Shown here one piece after another: positions 1 to 12,889 of a stretch of DNA of 64,000 nt. The number at the start of each line of letters is the position of its first letter. Position 1 is the first letter of the stretch. The notes under the pieces were generated by a model. It worked only from the letters and a program-made list of their open reading frames with translations. It made no database searches and was not told the DNA's origin. Made by a program: the position numbers and the translations under genes. The stretch lies in contig CM055900.1 of the NCBI GenBank assembly GCA_029582155.1, positions 47,752,236-47,816,235 of the forward strand, in the 5' to 3' direction. The DNA comes from Panopea generosa (Eukaryota; Mollusca; Bivalvia; Adapedonta; Hiatellidae).

Positions 1-39
1 AGGTGGTGCTAACTTTTCATTCAAAACTACATTTTATAG

Positions 40-1057
40 GTCAATCAAACTTTTCAAGCAAGTAGTTCAGATAAGATGAAGCACAATCTACTGCATTTCC
101 AGTTAAATGTACTGTAAAACAATGAACTATTTCTTTATCCCTAACATCCGCATTCTTGAAAACATCTGTAGCACGAACCTTTTTTTTAAATGTATAGATA
201 GACTATCATCATTACTTGAGTCATATAGCTATCTTAATCTGTAAGTGGAGAACCGTATCAGCAATATGCTTAATAGGTCAGAAATTAGATTTTGTTGTTG
301 CGAAGTGTAATCAGATTAGTGGGAAAGTGTACGTGCTTTCTTATTTTCTCACTGAACAAAATGGATTTTGTGCCCAGAAAAATATCAATTCAGAAGTTAA
401 AAGACACGATCTATTGAATGTGTGGTGATGAATTAACAAGAAGTTCTTACTTTATGGTGAATATTTATAGATTATGTTCAGAGAAGTGGAGGTATACATA
501 CACGAAGGAGTTGAAAAATTATGTTTGGTCGACTACGTGTATGTAAAGAATAAGGACGATTAATCTAATAGCCACTAGAAGGGCTTAACGATGACCATAT
601 CAAAATTAACTTGCAAGTTTATTCCTATTAACTATAACTTCTGAACTTATTTGCATGCATAAAGTAATAAATCAATGACCCCTATACATGATAATGAGAG
701 TATTGTTTACATTTTATGACTGTATGATGATTCATCATTGTGCTGGCGGTCTAGTCGTCTATTTTAGAGTTAATTCGCAAGTTAACTTTTATAAACGAAA
801 TAATAAAATCATGTACACATAATTTCATTAAAATTATAGCACAATGATTCGCTAAACATGTATATGAAAGTTCAGTTAACTGTTAAGGACTCTAGGATAC
901 GTCGCTTGAGAATCACTGTCACTGTCTTATATATTAAAAACAGTTTAATAAAATTGTCTTCAAATACATTGAATCATACACTCTGCTAGCTGCTCTATAT
1001 TCTTAACAAAATTTATAATAGAATACGCCGTGTTGATATTTCTAATGTTTCTATGAG
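40..1057. other. Block present in the left arm only (possible insertion)
   Basis: The right arm runs straight from the sequence before base 40 into the sequence at 1058, so these roughly 1018 bases are an insertion here or a deletion there. Short similar flanks (TATAG on the left, TATGAG on the right) could be a target duplication, but this is weak. No coding family, terminal repeats or poly-A tail was recognised. Confidence 0.4.
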
Positions 1058-1491
1058 CTCAAAGTCGCTTGGAAAAGTTAAAGTACAGAGTGGTTATTTT
1101 ACTTTAACAAACAACTTCCAAAGACGAACACTACTGAACGTCTGCACAAGCCCATAGAGTTGAGCGAGTGGATGATATATTCTGTTGGGGCATCCTGGCA
1201 GTTTACAGTGCAAGTAAGACTGGTCGAACCTTGACAGCTTGCATACAATGATTATATTTGTATGTCGTTGAACTGATCATCGAGTCGTGTATTGTTCAAG
1301 GTTAAATATTTTTCTGACCATTTCAGTATAAAAGTGAAATGATATTTTCCTTATATATCATAATATATGACTTTTGAAATAATAACATATGTTAAGCAAT
1401 GATCACCGACCCATGTTTTATTTACACAATATTAAAATATTTAAAGCATTATTTTGTTGAAAATGCTTACCAATACACCAAAAATAAAAAA

Positions 1492-1638
1492 AGTCTTCCT
1501 TGGTAGAACAAGTACTAAGCATATGCGGAAAGATTGTTTTGCTAAGGACACCACACGTAGCCGTGACGGAGGATCGAACTCTTGACCCTTCGATCATGGG
1601 TTCGGTGCTCTACCACTGAACCAACAGATCCCAGAAGC
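1492..1638 (-). mobile_element. tRNA-derived SINE, family B copy
   Basis: Read on the minus strand, it starts with a tRNA-like head carrying an A-box-like TGGTTCAGTGG and a B-box-like GAGTTCGATCC. A short body follows (GTGGTGTCC, then CCGCATATGCTTAGTACT and a pyrimidine-rich end). It pairs with the plus-strand copy at 12099-12300 as part of the inverted repeat. The family was assigned by comparison inside this window only. Confidence 0.65.
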
Positions 1639-2399
1639 ATACCTAATGTTTAATATATAAATATAAACAAACATGATTTATTTCACTTAACCGAATACAG
1701 TATTAGTCAAGTGTATGCATTAAATGTTGACTTACAAGTGTTGATTGTAATATGTTTCAGTAATTACTACGCTATAGGTCTCACTTACCAATTATCTCCG
1801 TTTAGAGACGGGATCACCCAAGAAATGGAAGATGTGTAAAGCGGTTGGGCATTATTTTGTGAAAATGCTTAAAATGGTCACATTTTATTGTACATATGAG
1901 AACATTAGAACATGTTCATGAGTTCTGTCAAGTTTGGATGACATTGGGCACTAATGAATGAAGGTATAACAGTTTTCATATGCGTAGTGATACACATCAA
2001 CCAAAGGACAGAGTTGTCAAATAAAAGGGATGCCGTCAAAACATCGAAATCTTGTCAACCCCATCTTATGTTCATATTCGAACCATCAGGGGACTATATA
2101 TGGAAACAAGACACTTTTAGAAGTATTGGCAATGTGTTCAGTGTTTCAGAAGTGCATTTCTTCATATGTAATAAATAAGTAATGATGCAGACAAAGCAGA
2201 GGTTACCACCTGCAGTGGTCAGTTGTCAGTGTGGAGTGATTGCCCTTTTCTGTTGGCACATAATAAAACAAACCCTTTAAGCAAACCTAACCTAAAATAC
2301 ATCTAGAATTCAATTTTGACTTGTGTATCTAAATTCAATGTGTTACATAAACCTAAGCATATTATAGTTTTGTTACTTTACAAATGTATTTTATCTTGC

Positions 2400-3540
2400 A
2401 ACATTGAAATATTTATTCAGATTATTTATATGTCAATACACGTATATGAGCCGTGCTCCAGGAAAACCGGGTTTATTAACACAGATATGACGTCGAGGAA
2501 ATCCTAGTCAAAGTATCGACGTCATAAAACACGTAGCATTTCGTTAACATAAACTTTTAATGTCATTGTGTTTTTAAATTTTATATCATAAATTCGTCAA
2601 GGATAATCCGGATTTTTCCAGTGATATAGAGGTACGCAACTAAGTTAACATTTGTATTTTTAAGTAAATATTGAATTTTACTGGCCAGTGAATTGTCGGT
2701 TCATTTACACACGTCAGATTTGTTTAATATAAAATAAAAATCTTCGATGTCTTCTGATAAATTATAAAGGAATGAATTCAGTTTGGAATCTTGTAGACAT
2801 GGACTGTCTTTAAAATGAAATTGAACCAAATCCCTTTCTGAATGACATTGGAATGCTATAAATCCTAGCACTCCCTAACCACCAACCAGTAAAATGTACA
2901 AAAATGTGTTCATTAGATATAGATGAAAAAAAAGTTCTGCCATCATGACGATTATATATGAAACATATTGAATTATAAATGTAATGCATATAGATCTATT
3001 TTTAAAAGAATAAAATAAAAACGAAAAATGCATATGGATTGATGACGTGCAAATACAGCTGTACATAATAATTATCTTTAACGATTAACGCATTGTGGAA
3101 TAGGCGCAGTGGCGTCGTGGTTACAACTGTTAACTGTTGCCCACGAAAGTGGAGTTCGTATCCTGTGAGTAACAAACATTTTGTTTTACTTGTATTTTCA
3201 AATCTGAAATCATGGGTAATCTTATAATGACTTTTTTCAAAGCTTAGCATATGGTTTTTGATTGCAAAAAAATGAATTATTCTGTAAGTACATCTAACAT
3301 ACTATCGACTTCGGTCACGTATTTTATCAATCTTTTTTTTTCTATTTTAGGAAGTAGAGAGTTTGTTCTCCGAACATTTTTGAAAAATATCAATTTTGAT
3401 CCCATTTGCTTCACAAGCCAGTGACAGTGAGGACAATGATGATGATGTCATTGATGGAAATCAACAGATCTGCAACAGAATGTTGATAAATGAGCACATA
3501 GGAACACATTCAAACTTGTTTTTGACATAGGTAAAAGAGC
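2400..3540. other. AT-rich stretch without a recognised gene
   Basis: This stretch follows the inner end of the left inverted-repeat arm. Apart from the tRNA-like segment at 3105-3170, I see only short chance frames and AT-rich sequence. At about 3415-3470 there is a short acidic, Asp-rich reading stretch that may belong to the mobile-element remnant just downstream. Confidence 0.4.
3105..3170 (+). repeat. tRNA-like SINE head
   Basis: An A-box-like GGCGTCGTGGTTAC and, about 40 bases on, a B-box-like GAGTTCGTATCC lie in the right order and spacing for a polymerase III promoter. No acceptor stem or CCA-compatible fold is evident. This looks like the head of a SINE, not a functional tRNA gene. 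Confidence 0.4.
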
Positions 3541-4870
3541 TTTCAAAACATTATGACACATAACTATAAACGCGGCGCAACCCCAAGAACACACGCAAAT
3601 ATAGGACGAAAACCATCTAAGTCACTTATATTTGATGACATCAAATTGGTCATTCAATTCATTTCGAATTACGCAGACGGATTTGGGATGTCACAGCCAG
3701 CTTCTCCTAGGGGACGGGACAGTGTACCTTCTATTTATTTGCCAAGTGAGACAAGGAACAAATGTGTCCATGGAAAATATGTTGCTGGTTGTACTGAAAA
3801 TAGCCCCGAATGCCGTTCTTTAAAATTCATCATTATGCAATGTACAGAATATATGTCTTTCTCATGTGAATATAGTGACCGTAGAGACGATGTATGAGCT
3901 TCTTGTGAGAAAATGAGAGAGGCCATAATGGATTATGTTACTGAAGAAGAAAAGCTGGAATCTACAAACACAATTAAAGATCATATACTACAGGCGCAAA
4001 AAGAAATAGAAGTGTACAGCACATGTATTAAATTGGCCAAACAATCCAATGGCAACTCTTAGGCAGAACAATATGTACACTGTACGTTTGATTTCAGCCA
4101 GGCAAATGGGTCTTGAATTTCTTAATCGATGAAAGCGAGACAATTGGAAAGGATAGAACATGAACTCACAGTCCGAACTCTGTATAATCAATGATCGACT
4201 GGACTTTACAGTTGCACTGCAGTTGTGAGACAACTTGTACTAGACATGCAGACAACTGTCCAGGTAAATTTTTATTTTTTTATTTTTTGTATGTCTGACT
4301 TATTTTATATCATTACTATTTATCATTTAAAATTGTATTGTACTTATCTATAACTGCATAATATAAAAAAGAACTTGAGGCACAACGAACATATTGACTA
4401 ATGTATTACAATATTACTATGACTACATGTAATTGAAAACACACATGTAAATTTACATAGTATTTTTTTAAGAAAAAACACTATTATTTAATGGTCAATG
4501 AACAAATAAAACTATATAACTTTTAAATTAATTATTATTTCGCATACTTTAACTTCACGTCAGAATAAAAACCAGTATGTATAACGGTATTTTTTGTGGC
4601 CAGTAATGACCGGAAAACACCAACGTATAAAGTACATGATGAAAGTGCCTTGACATGCACTTTGTTTGGTAGACAGTGGTTTTACCTCTTTGACGAAACT
4701 GTTTCGACGTACTGACTGTGATACTATAGGTCAACTTAAAAATGTTGTCAACAAATCATCGTCAACCAATTTTGCGGTCCGGTATTCATCCAAGCAATGG
4801 CATGACTGGAAATCATTTCTCGGACCAGTATTCCTCCCATGAAACCAGGAAAGAAAAATACTTACGCTTG
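3540..4870 (+). mobile_element. Decayed fragments of a multicopy mobile-element-type gene
   Basis: Plus-strand fragments resemble a protein family that I recall as multicopy in molluscs, cnidarians and fish, with a transposase-like distribution. Recognisable pieces are a segment with the APRGRD-like, IYLP and VHGKYV motifs near 3680-3790, a CEK..REAI..TEEEKL..T...DHI..AQKE segment near 3900-4010, and a WHDWKSFL-type segment near 4790-4830. The copy is clearly broken in several places and lacks its ends. It lies between the arms of the large inverted repeat. I cannot name the superfamily, and the assignment rests on motif recall without a search. Confidence 0.45.
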
Positions 4871-6715
4871 TAAACAAATAAACGTCGCGTGTGTTAAAGT
4901 TTAGTTACTTAAGGAACATGTTATTATTTTTTAGCAAAATACCATTTCAAGAAGATAAATATGACAAAACAAATGTGATTAGACAACTAACCATATTTGT
5001 TTAACAAGTGAAGTTCGACAACTAAATCCGGGTATTATAATAATATTTATAAGTACTTTTTTAATATACATGTGATATAAATAAAATAGTCCATTTTTAA
5101 ATAATTTTAGAATGAAAAATAAAGACATAATTAGATAGTTTAAAATAGTGATATTATTTTATCAAAATATATGCTGTAAGAATAGATTTCAATTGGAAAA
5201 TATGATTTAATTATTTCACTAGATCGCATATTTTTATTGTTTGAAATAATCTATTCATACAAGAAATACCAGTACTTCATGATGTCGTCTACAGATCCCG
5301 GTGATTTGAACGTAAAGAAAGCCTCAAACGCCGACGAGACATAACGTCCTGGGATTTCTTCTTCTAAAAAGATGCTATGTCAACAAGACTACTTGCATAG
5401 GGTTGTCAGACCTTTTGTTCGACCGGCGTATCAGGATATAACGTGCCCAGTGCCTATTAGCAGACTTTAAAGTTTCGATCTAAATAAAACAATATCAGTT
5501 TAAACTACAATAAATATGATACATTTCAGTGTTTTAATTGATAAATAAACGTTTCGATAGTGTCAATAACATACACATAACTACTATACTGACTCTATAT
5601 CTGTTTTTGTTAATGTCTGTTCAACTATTAAAGGTAAACAGAATAACTAAGAGTTATGATTGTCATCGCGGTATTTTTCGCGTGCAAAATAACGTTTGTT
5701 CTTGAAACATAACGTCAAACGTCGTACATTAACGTCGCACATTGACGTCGTGCATCATTATACCTCTTGCAGGAAAAACTTGAAAATACAAGTTATCGTC
5801 GAACAATAAAAATGAAAGCAGTTTTATGCTCAGAAAACATTGTTAAGTACGGAATTAAAAAACTAAAATTATCAAAAAATGTCATTAAGCGCGGTTTTTC
5901 ATGTAGAACGATAATTAATATATGGATAATATACACGTGGACTATGTCTGTTACATTGCCACCTACAAATACTTCTTACTGTGACTGTGTCAGTATAGTT
6001 TACACGTTGTGTTGCTGTAACTGCCAAACATATGCCAAAGTCCGTTGAATCATCCTTAATAGTGCTTCCACCACTATAGAATAGTCAGTTTCTTATTCCC
6101 CCCAACCCCCGACCCCCTAAAAATATATTTGTTTAACTTATTTTAAAACAGCACGCTTCACAAATCAAAATTATACACGCTTTCTTTTTGCTGGGACCAC
6201 ATGCTCTTTTCGGGGTTAGAGGTGTGCATGATTTGTTACTTTATCAATGTATTTTGTCATGACTGTTATGATATCAAAATGGAATGAAAGTTACTACTTT
6301 CTGATATTGAAATATTATTCATAGTTTATCCAGTTCAGCAACATCAATAACTTATCAAGCCTCAGTGCATACTGTTTTTTTAAAAAACTCATTTTCTATT
6401 GCATCATAGCTAGATATCATTTAAAAAAGAAATTCAAATTAGATTTAGATTAACGTCTCGCAATTTGGAAAACGAACGCCGTCGCTCGCTACAACAATAT
6501 AAATAACAGAATATGCAAATTTTGTAATTTAAATTTCGTCGAAAATGAATATCACTTTCTAGGTATGCCCCACATACAGAGATTTACGACGAAAATATTT
6601 AAAACCTTACTTTTGTAGCTGGTTTTACCTAAATGAATTTGATATGTATTTATGGTAGCCAATGAAAAGGGAGACAATTTTAATCTATCAACAGGCTCTA
6701 GGCTAGCAACATTGT
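4870..6715. other. AT-rich stretch without a recognised gene
   Basis: No frame with family resemblance or convincing splice structure was found. A short block near 6210-6330 loosely resembles 2370-2430 in the left repeat arm. A more GC-balanced stretch at about 5290-5470 was read in all frames without recognising anything. Confidence 0.35.
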
Positions 6716-6716
6716 A

Positions 6717-6863
6717 ATGACGATCGGATCACTGCAAAGAAGGATCGGGTCACAGCAAATGACGACCGGGCTTCTGCAAATGATGATTGGGTTACTGCAA
6801 ATGACAATCGGGATACTGCATATGACGATCGGATCACTACACATGATGATCGGATCACTTGAA
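6717..6863 (+). repeat. 21-bp minisatellite, about 7 copies
   Basis: Seven consecutive 21-base units of the form ATGACGATCGGATCACTGCAA are seen, with scattered substitutions. The period is a multiple of three, so the minus strand stays open as an Ile/Val/Cys-rich repeat. There is no sign that this is a gene. Confidence 0.85.
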
Positions 6864-7034
6864 ATAATGACTATTATCCGTTGAGACATGTAACTCGGCT
6901 AATGCAATGATGAAGATCTTGTCATCATGAGAATATAAGTAACAATTGTGTTGTATGTAGTTTGGACAGTATATACAGGTAACAGCGTTATGGGTTGTAT
7001 GGTGTGAAGCGTCACTTTTAAAAAAATTTCAGTT

Positions 7035-7231
7035 ATATCGCGACGCTGTCTATTTCAGACAGTTTTCTAATGGCAGCCACACTGGAGTATCAAACCGCAG
7101 ACACATGGAATGGTACTCCGTTCTGTCATATTATACTGACACCGGGTCGACCAGACCAAGAACATTCCTCTTAATGCTGGACGCCAAGTGAGATGCTTCT
7201 AGTACCATTGAACAAGTCTTTAATAAGACCC
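7035..7231 (-). mobile_element. SINE family C body (left part of a split copy)
   Basis: The sequence matches the body of the near-complete family C copy at 44000-44282 in the same orientation. Shared landmarks are CACACTGGAGTATCA, the ACACCGGGT(C/T)GACCA block and AAGTCTTT(A/G)(A/G)TA(A/T). The tRNA-like head that should follow directly is instead found about 630 bases on, at 7867, after a LINE 3' end. Confidence 0.65.
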
Positions 7232-7866
7232 GGTCTTCGGTCTTTTACGTTTACGTTTAAACATATTTTATTTCTATTTATATATACAGAAATGGGGTTA
7301 GGCCACAAGTTCTTCCAACAATAGATTTGGCCCTACCACTACAGTTTGACAAATAATATATAGAGAACGGCAGTTGTTAACAAATAAAAATAAATATGAA
7401 GAAGAAAAAGACAGAGTTGTAAGAGAATGAGAGCAGAGAGAACAGAAAACTTACAACAACAAACTTTAGAAATACTAAAATGTTTGTTTGACATAGTTAA
7501 TTGAACGAGTTTTCATAAGAAGACGACAGTGTGATCCAGTTATTAAATATAGATAAACATTCGAGTTGGACCGACTACAAAAAATAATTACATATTATAA
7601 CTTTGCATAAATTTAATTGGCTATTTACCACATCATACATTTACATATTGGAAAGCTTATCAAATGTTCTCGAAATGTAATACAACTTAATTTGAAAACC
7701 GGTTTGTACTTTTGATACAGTCCTGGACAGCTTGAAAAATGTGACTGTTTTCATCCTATTTTAGATTCTTATTTTCAAATAGTAATACATTAATATTAAA
7801 CGGATGGAATTATCATGTAGATTGGAAAAGTGAATATCTGAGATTTCTGTGATGTCTGCATTGAAG
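7232..7866 (-). mobile_element. 5'-truncated LINE 3' end inserted in a SINE
   Basis: On the minus strand the segment ends with TTGGAAGAACTTGTGGCC and AATAAAATATGTTTAAA. This is the same 3' terminus as the LINE copy ending near 58665 on the plus strand. Upstream it holds only degenerate sequence. It lies between the two halves of a SINE family C copy, so it probably inserted there. Exact boundaries are approximate, because the right part has no counterpart here to align to. Confidence 0.55.
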
Positions 7867-7942
7867 AAAAAGGGGTCTGGGGTCGTACCCACGACTTTCC
7901 GCATGCGAGGCGGGTGCTTTACCCCTAGACGACCATCGCTAC
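7867..7942 (-). mobile_element. SINE family C tRNA-like head (right part of a split copy)
   Basis: Read on the minus strand, this gives GTCTAGGGGTAAAGCACCCGC and, further on, GTGGGTACGACCCC. These correspond to the A-box and B-box regions of the family C head at 44215-44280. There is no acceptor stem, so this is not a working tRNA gene. Confidence 0.6.
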
Positions 7943-8939
7943 GGTTTAGGTAACATGGTAACAGACAAATGTAATGTGTACATAATCAATACATCAACAG
8001 TACACAATTATTTTATTATATAAATATATACATATATAATAATTAACAAAGACTGAATACATATTTGAAAAGAAACGCTTAATTCTTCTTTTATTCGCAA
8101 AATATAGACACAGTTTTGGTATAGAAAGACATTTGACGGTAACTGAAAATGCCGTTTTACAAATAATTTCCTGAATTGTGTATCAAGCGAAAGTAAAAAG
8201 TAAAAATATGTTAATGACAATGACAACTAACGTCCATGTGTTTTTTGGAATGTCACTGATTGTATAATTGATATGAAAGTTTTCTTATTTTGTTTGTAGT
8301 TATGTTTTAGTTTATTTTTGTTGTATTATATACTTTATATATAAAGTTACAAAACTATAATCTGCTTAGGTATTGGTAACTAATTGGGATACACAAGACA
8401 AATTTGAATGTTAGAAGAACTAGGTTTGCTTAAAGGGTTCGTTTTATATCCCCAATGTCAACCATTGCAGCCGGTAACTTCTGTTATATCTGCATCCTTA
8501 TTCATTTATTGCGCAGGGGTGTTGTAATAAAAGGGAGATAAGCATGACACAATTGATGTATAACTCTAAGGAAGCAGTTATTTACCTTACACAGTTAAAC
8601 GTCATGTGCAATTTTATATGTTAGTGGTGGATTCTTCATTGAGTTAATTGGCACCATGGACTGAATATGTTACAAAATATCAGCCATTTAACACATTTCT
8701 GTACTATTACTATAGTGTGTTATTAAACTGGACCCCACGGGTAAATATATACTGGTATTGCAAAAAACACCAATAAAATGTATTTAATTGTAACAAATAT
8801 AAAATATTGAATACAATATATTGATTATACAGTTTTGAAGTTAAAAGGATATAAGGATATACAATGCAATAATTTCAATATATTCGAGCATACATTTGTT
8901 ATGATATTTGACGTAATGGGCAAATGCGTACTCGCCTCA

Positions 8940-10080
8940 CACAATTACATTTGTACTGTTCTTCATAATAGAGATGCACTTCTGAAAGACTGGGCACATT
9001 ACCAATGGAATCAATAAATGTCCTTGTTTCCATAGATAGTTCTCTGCTGATCCATTTATGCTAAACATATGGCATTAACCAGGTTGCTTTTTCATACTTA
9101 TTGTTGTTTGATAACACCATTTCATTTTTTACAATTCTGCTCATGGGTTGCAGTGTATCACTGCACATTTTTGAACGTTTAAACAAAACTAAGTGTCACC
9201 CCCACATGCCAATAATCATAAAAAATATTCCAATTTTCTCATATGTGTATGACAATTTAACATTTTTAACAAAAAAATGCTCAACAGATTAACACAGCTC
9301 TAATTTCTTGGGCGCAATAATTTTGCTACCGTCATGTAAGAGAGATACTAGTAATTCATTAGTGATACCTAATGCGGTTTTCTTTATTGACTGATATTGT
9401 ATTCGCTATTGATCCAGTAATTTTATTTAGTCCTGCTTGATGAATAAAATACTTTTCCGTAATGGTTTTGAAACTGAATTATTGAAGACGTATCATCATG
9501 TATAATACTTTATGCAACACTTATTCTGCTTATGAAATAGTGGGAAATATCCTTCACTAACAATGATACAAGATCAGCAGATTCCTCTGCACACTACTGT
9601 TCTATCTATAAACCCTAGAACATACACTTCCTATAAGTCGCATATACCAATTATTTTTTTACTGCTCTACATATGAAGAAATGCACTTCTGAAACACTGA
9701 ACACATTGCCAATAGTTCTAAAAGTGTCTTGTTTCCATAAACGTATAGTGCCTCTGATGGTTCGAATATGAAAATAACATGGGGTTGACAAGATTTCGAT
9801 GTTTTGACGACATCCCTTCATTTGTAACAATTATGTCCTTTTGTTGATGTGTATCACTACGCATGTTTAAACTGTTATACCTTCATTCAATAGTGCCATA
9901 TGTCCTCCAAACTTGACAGAACTCATGAACATGTTCTAATGTTCTCACATGTACAATAAAATGTGACCATTTTAAGCATTTTCAACAAAATAATGCCCAA
10001 CCGCTATACACAGCTTTCATTTCTTGGATGCAAGGGTCTTGTTCCCGTCTCTAAACGGAGATAATTGGTAAGTGATACAT
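8940..10080. repeat. Direct duplication inside the right arm
   Basis: Blocks 8940-9380 and 9670-10080 are diverged copies in the same orientation. Shared landmarks are TGCACTTCTGAAA, TTGTTTCCATA, ATGTGTATCACT/GTGTATCACTGC, TTTCTTGG and AGTGATAC. The second is much closer to the left arm (1780-2165 in reverse complement). The duplication either predates the arms or the first copy has evolved faster. Confidence 0.6.
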
Positions 10081-10339
10081 GTAATAGTAATAGCGTTGTA
10101 ATTACTGAAACATATTACATTCAAAACTTGTAAGTTACACATTTAACGCATACACGTGACTAATACTGTATTCGGTTACATAAAATAAATCATGTTTGTT
10201 TATATTGATATATAATGCACTACATTTTAGTTAAATAATTGTATATTATATTGCGTAATTATATCATATAATATAATATATAAGAAAACAAATATAGATA
10301 TATATAAAAATATTACTTACAATATATTTATTTTGTGAT

Positions 10340-10625
10340 GTCTATTAGTTTTGGATTTTAGACAATAGATTGGTCTCTTCTGTTATCTTCTTTAATGTTT
10401 TTTTTCAAACTTAATAACTATGATAACAATTTGATTGAGAAGTTGTATTAATTGTTTACTGTAAATACTTAAAATATAGTAGTTTTGGGTTTTAGAGAAT
10501 ATATTGGTCTCTTCTGTTATCTTCTTTAATGATTTTCTTATTAAAATCTTAAAAACTCTGATAACAATTTGATTGAGAAGTTGTATTAATTGATTACTGA
10601 ATATATTTAACATATAGCAAGCAAG
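10340..10625. repeat. Tandem duplication of a 144-bp block
   Basis: Two adjacent copies, each containing TTGGTCTCTTCTGTTATCTT and then AACAATTTGATTGAGAAGTT, are offset by about 144 bases. They lie in the right-arm-specific segment. No gene was recognised. Confidence 0.7.
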
Positions 10626-12098
10626 CAGGGGTATTTTGTTGAAGTAAAACATTGTTTGTCTATACTATCCATGTAACATTCTTCAATTAAGTTCTAAAAA
10701 CATACTTAATCAGAGATGTCCACAGTCACATAATAGTTGTCACCTTAAACTATTTTACTAATGGAAAGTGAATTGCCTGGCAAAGCCAAAGTGCAAACAT
10801 AAGCCAAGTATTTCCTGTTTACAAAGAGGTGTCACAGCTAACTTGAGACCGAAATCTCTCTTAAGCAGACGCTATCAATACAATTTGTAATTAAGTAAAT
10901 TCTTGTTGCCATAATGGTTATCACACTTGAACTGGGTTTTCGGTATAAAATACAAGACGATGATTTTCAAAGCTCATACCATTTCTACCTACACGTTTGG
11001 AGATCTTACACATTGTCTTATATTATTCCAGGTATGTGAAATTATCATTTTTCATTTTATTCTTTTAAACTTTTATTTTGCTTCGAATATGCTTGTTCTC
11101 ACATTATGTTTTATTACATTGTTTAAAATGCGGACATGTTGTAATTGAGAGTTTACTATCTATTATATAACATTCAACACATAATGTTGCTCAGTGCAGA
11201 AACTCTGCTACTAAAATATGTTCTAGACATTTCGGCTTATTTTCAATGGTTAAATATTATTACTTATAGATTTTTTAATGAAAACGTTATTTAATGAATA
11301 ATTGAATAAAGTAAATTATTAACATAACTACTTTTTTCAAGACAACACGTAGTTAGATTTTTTGGTATATCATACCTTAACATTATAATTGGAGTTAACA
11401 ATCATTTCTTTATTATATTGAGATTAGTAAATTATTAACATAACTAGGTTTCGAAGACAACCTATATTTAGATTTTTATTATTAACATAGCTATGTTTTG
11501 AAGACAACTTGTAATTAGATTTTTTGGTAACTCATATTTTAATAATATTATTGGAGTTAACAGTCATTTCGTTGTTAACTCAATTATTATATTGTACGAA
11601 CACTTTCCGATAAAAATACGGTTTGAAATGTTTTAACGAATACAAACTTATTTTGATAATGCATTTTCAGGTTGATTATGAATATGATTTTGGTCAAATT
11701 GACATGTGTGTTAAATCACCTCTCACATTAAATAAAATAGCGAGTTACCCCATATTTTCTATTAAATAAGGAATATTAACTGTATAATTCAATTTTACAA
11801 TATATGCTTTTATTGGGTAATTGGAATGATGTGTACATCTTTACTGTTAAGGTGTTATAGATTATTGTGTTAATTACACGTCTGGATACTGCAGACAATT
11901 TAACAACTTGTATGTTGTAATATATCCATAATCTTAATATTATAATATTATGTTTGGATGTATGTTTTAACATGTTTCATACCATTTCTACCTATATACA
12001 ATAAAAGATATGTTTGGAGATCTTACACATGGTCTTATATTATTTCATAAAAAAATACCCATAAATCAAGAGCATAAAAGATTATTAAACATTAGGTA

Positions 12099-12300
12099 TG
12101 CTTCTGGGATCTATTGGTTCAGTGGTAGAGCACCGAACCCGTGATCGAAGGGTCGTGAGTTCGATCCTCCTTCACAGCTACGTGTGGTGTCTTGAGCAAA
12201 ACAATCTTTCCGCATACTGGTTCTACCAAGGAAGACTTCTAGAGTGCTTTGTCTTAGTTGTAAGAACCTGTTTAACTATCCAAGTAAAATAAATAAGTTT
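12099..12300 (+). mobile_element. tRNA-derived SINE, family B copy
   Basis: The head carries the A-box-like TGGTTCAGTGGTAGAGC and B-box-like GAGTTCGATCC. The body holds GTGGTGTC, TTTCCGCATA and CTACCAAGGAAGACTT. It is the plus-strand partner of the copy at 1492-1638. The shared body also occurs without a head at 42515 and 47170. Confidence 0.7.
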
Positions 12301-12889
12301 AAACTAATCTATTTGTATGATATTTGTGGTGTATTGGTACTCTGGGTAACATTTACATTCTACCGACCCTCGAAAATCTGACATGTTAAGATTGTTGAGT
12401 AACCGTTACTCACGCAACCCCACAAACATTGATACAGATAGATGACTTGTCTTACGGATGAAAATATATGACATTTATTTGTATTGAAGTGTTTTAATTC
12501 TTATTAAAATGATCATAGATACTTGTCTTTTATCAAACTGTATTTACAATGTTTGATTATTGTTTTTAATATTTTAACATTGTGTAAATAAAACACGAGT
12601 CGGAGATCATTGCTAAACATATATTAGGAAAATATCATTACACTTGTATACTCAAATAGTAAGAAAAATATTTAACCCTTAACAATACACGACTCGATGC
12701 AAACTGACAGGATGCCCCAACAGAATATATCATCCACTCGCTCAACTCTATGGGCTTGTGTAGGCATTCAGTAGTGTTCGTCTTTAGAAGTTGTTTGTTA
12801 AAGTAAAATAATCACTCTGTTCTTTAACTTTTCCAAGCGACTTTGAGCTATAAAATGTAGTTTTGAATGGAAAGTTAGCACCACCTTTT

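Larger units (their letters stand above)
1..2400. repeat. Left arm of a large diverged inverted repeat
   Basis: Most of this stretch reappears in reverse complement between 8330 and 12886. Matching blocks seen by eye: 1-39 with 12847-12886, 1058-1650 with about 12085-12846, 1655-2170 with about 9670-10210, and 2190-2390 with about 8330-8510. The arms differ by many substitutions and by size. The left arm has about 1 kb extra at 40-1057, and the right arm has about 1.9 kb extra at about 10215-12080. The left terminus coincides with the window edge, so the arm may extend further. No gene was recognised in it. Confidence 0.8.
8330..12886. repeat. Right arm of the large inverted repeat
   Basis: Reverse-complement counterpart of 1-2400. 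It is longer than the left arm because it contains a second diverged copy of one block (8940-9380 as well as 9670-10080) and an extra segment at about 10215-12080 that is absent from the left arm. The outer end, reading TTAGCACCACCT at 12875-12886, matches the first bases of the window in reverse complement. Confidence 0.8.

Noticed and set aside
7867-7942. Functional tRNA gene on the minus strand
   Set aside because: It matches the head of SINE family C, and no closed cloverleaf could be drawn.
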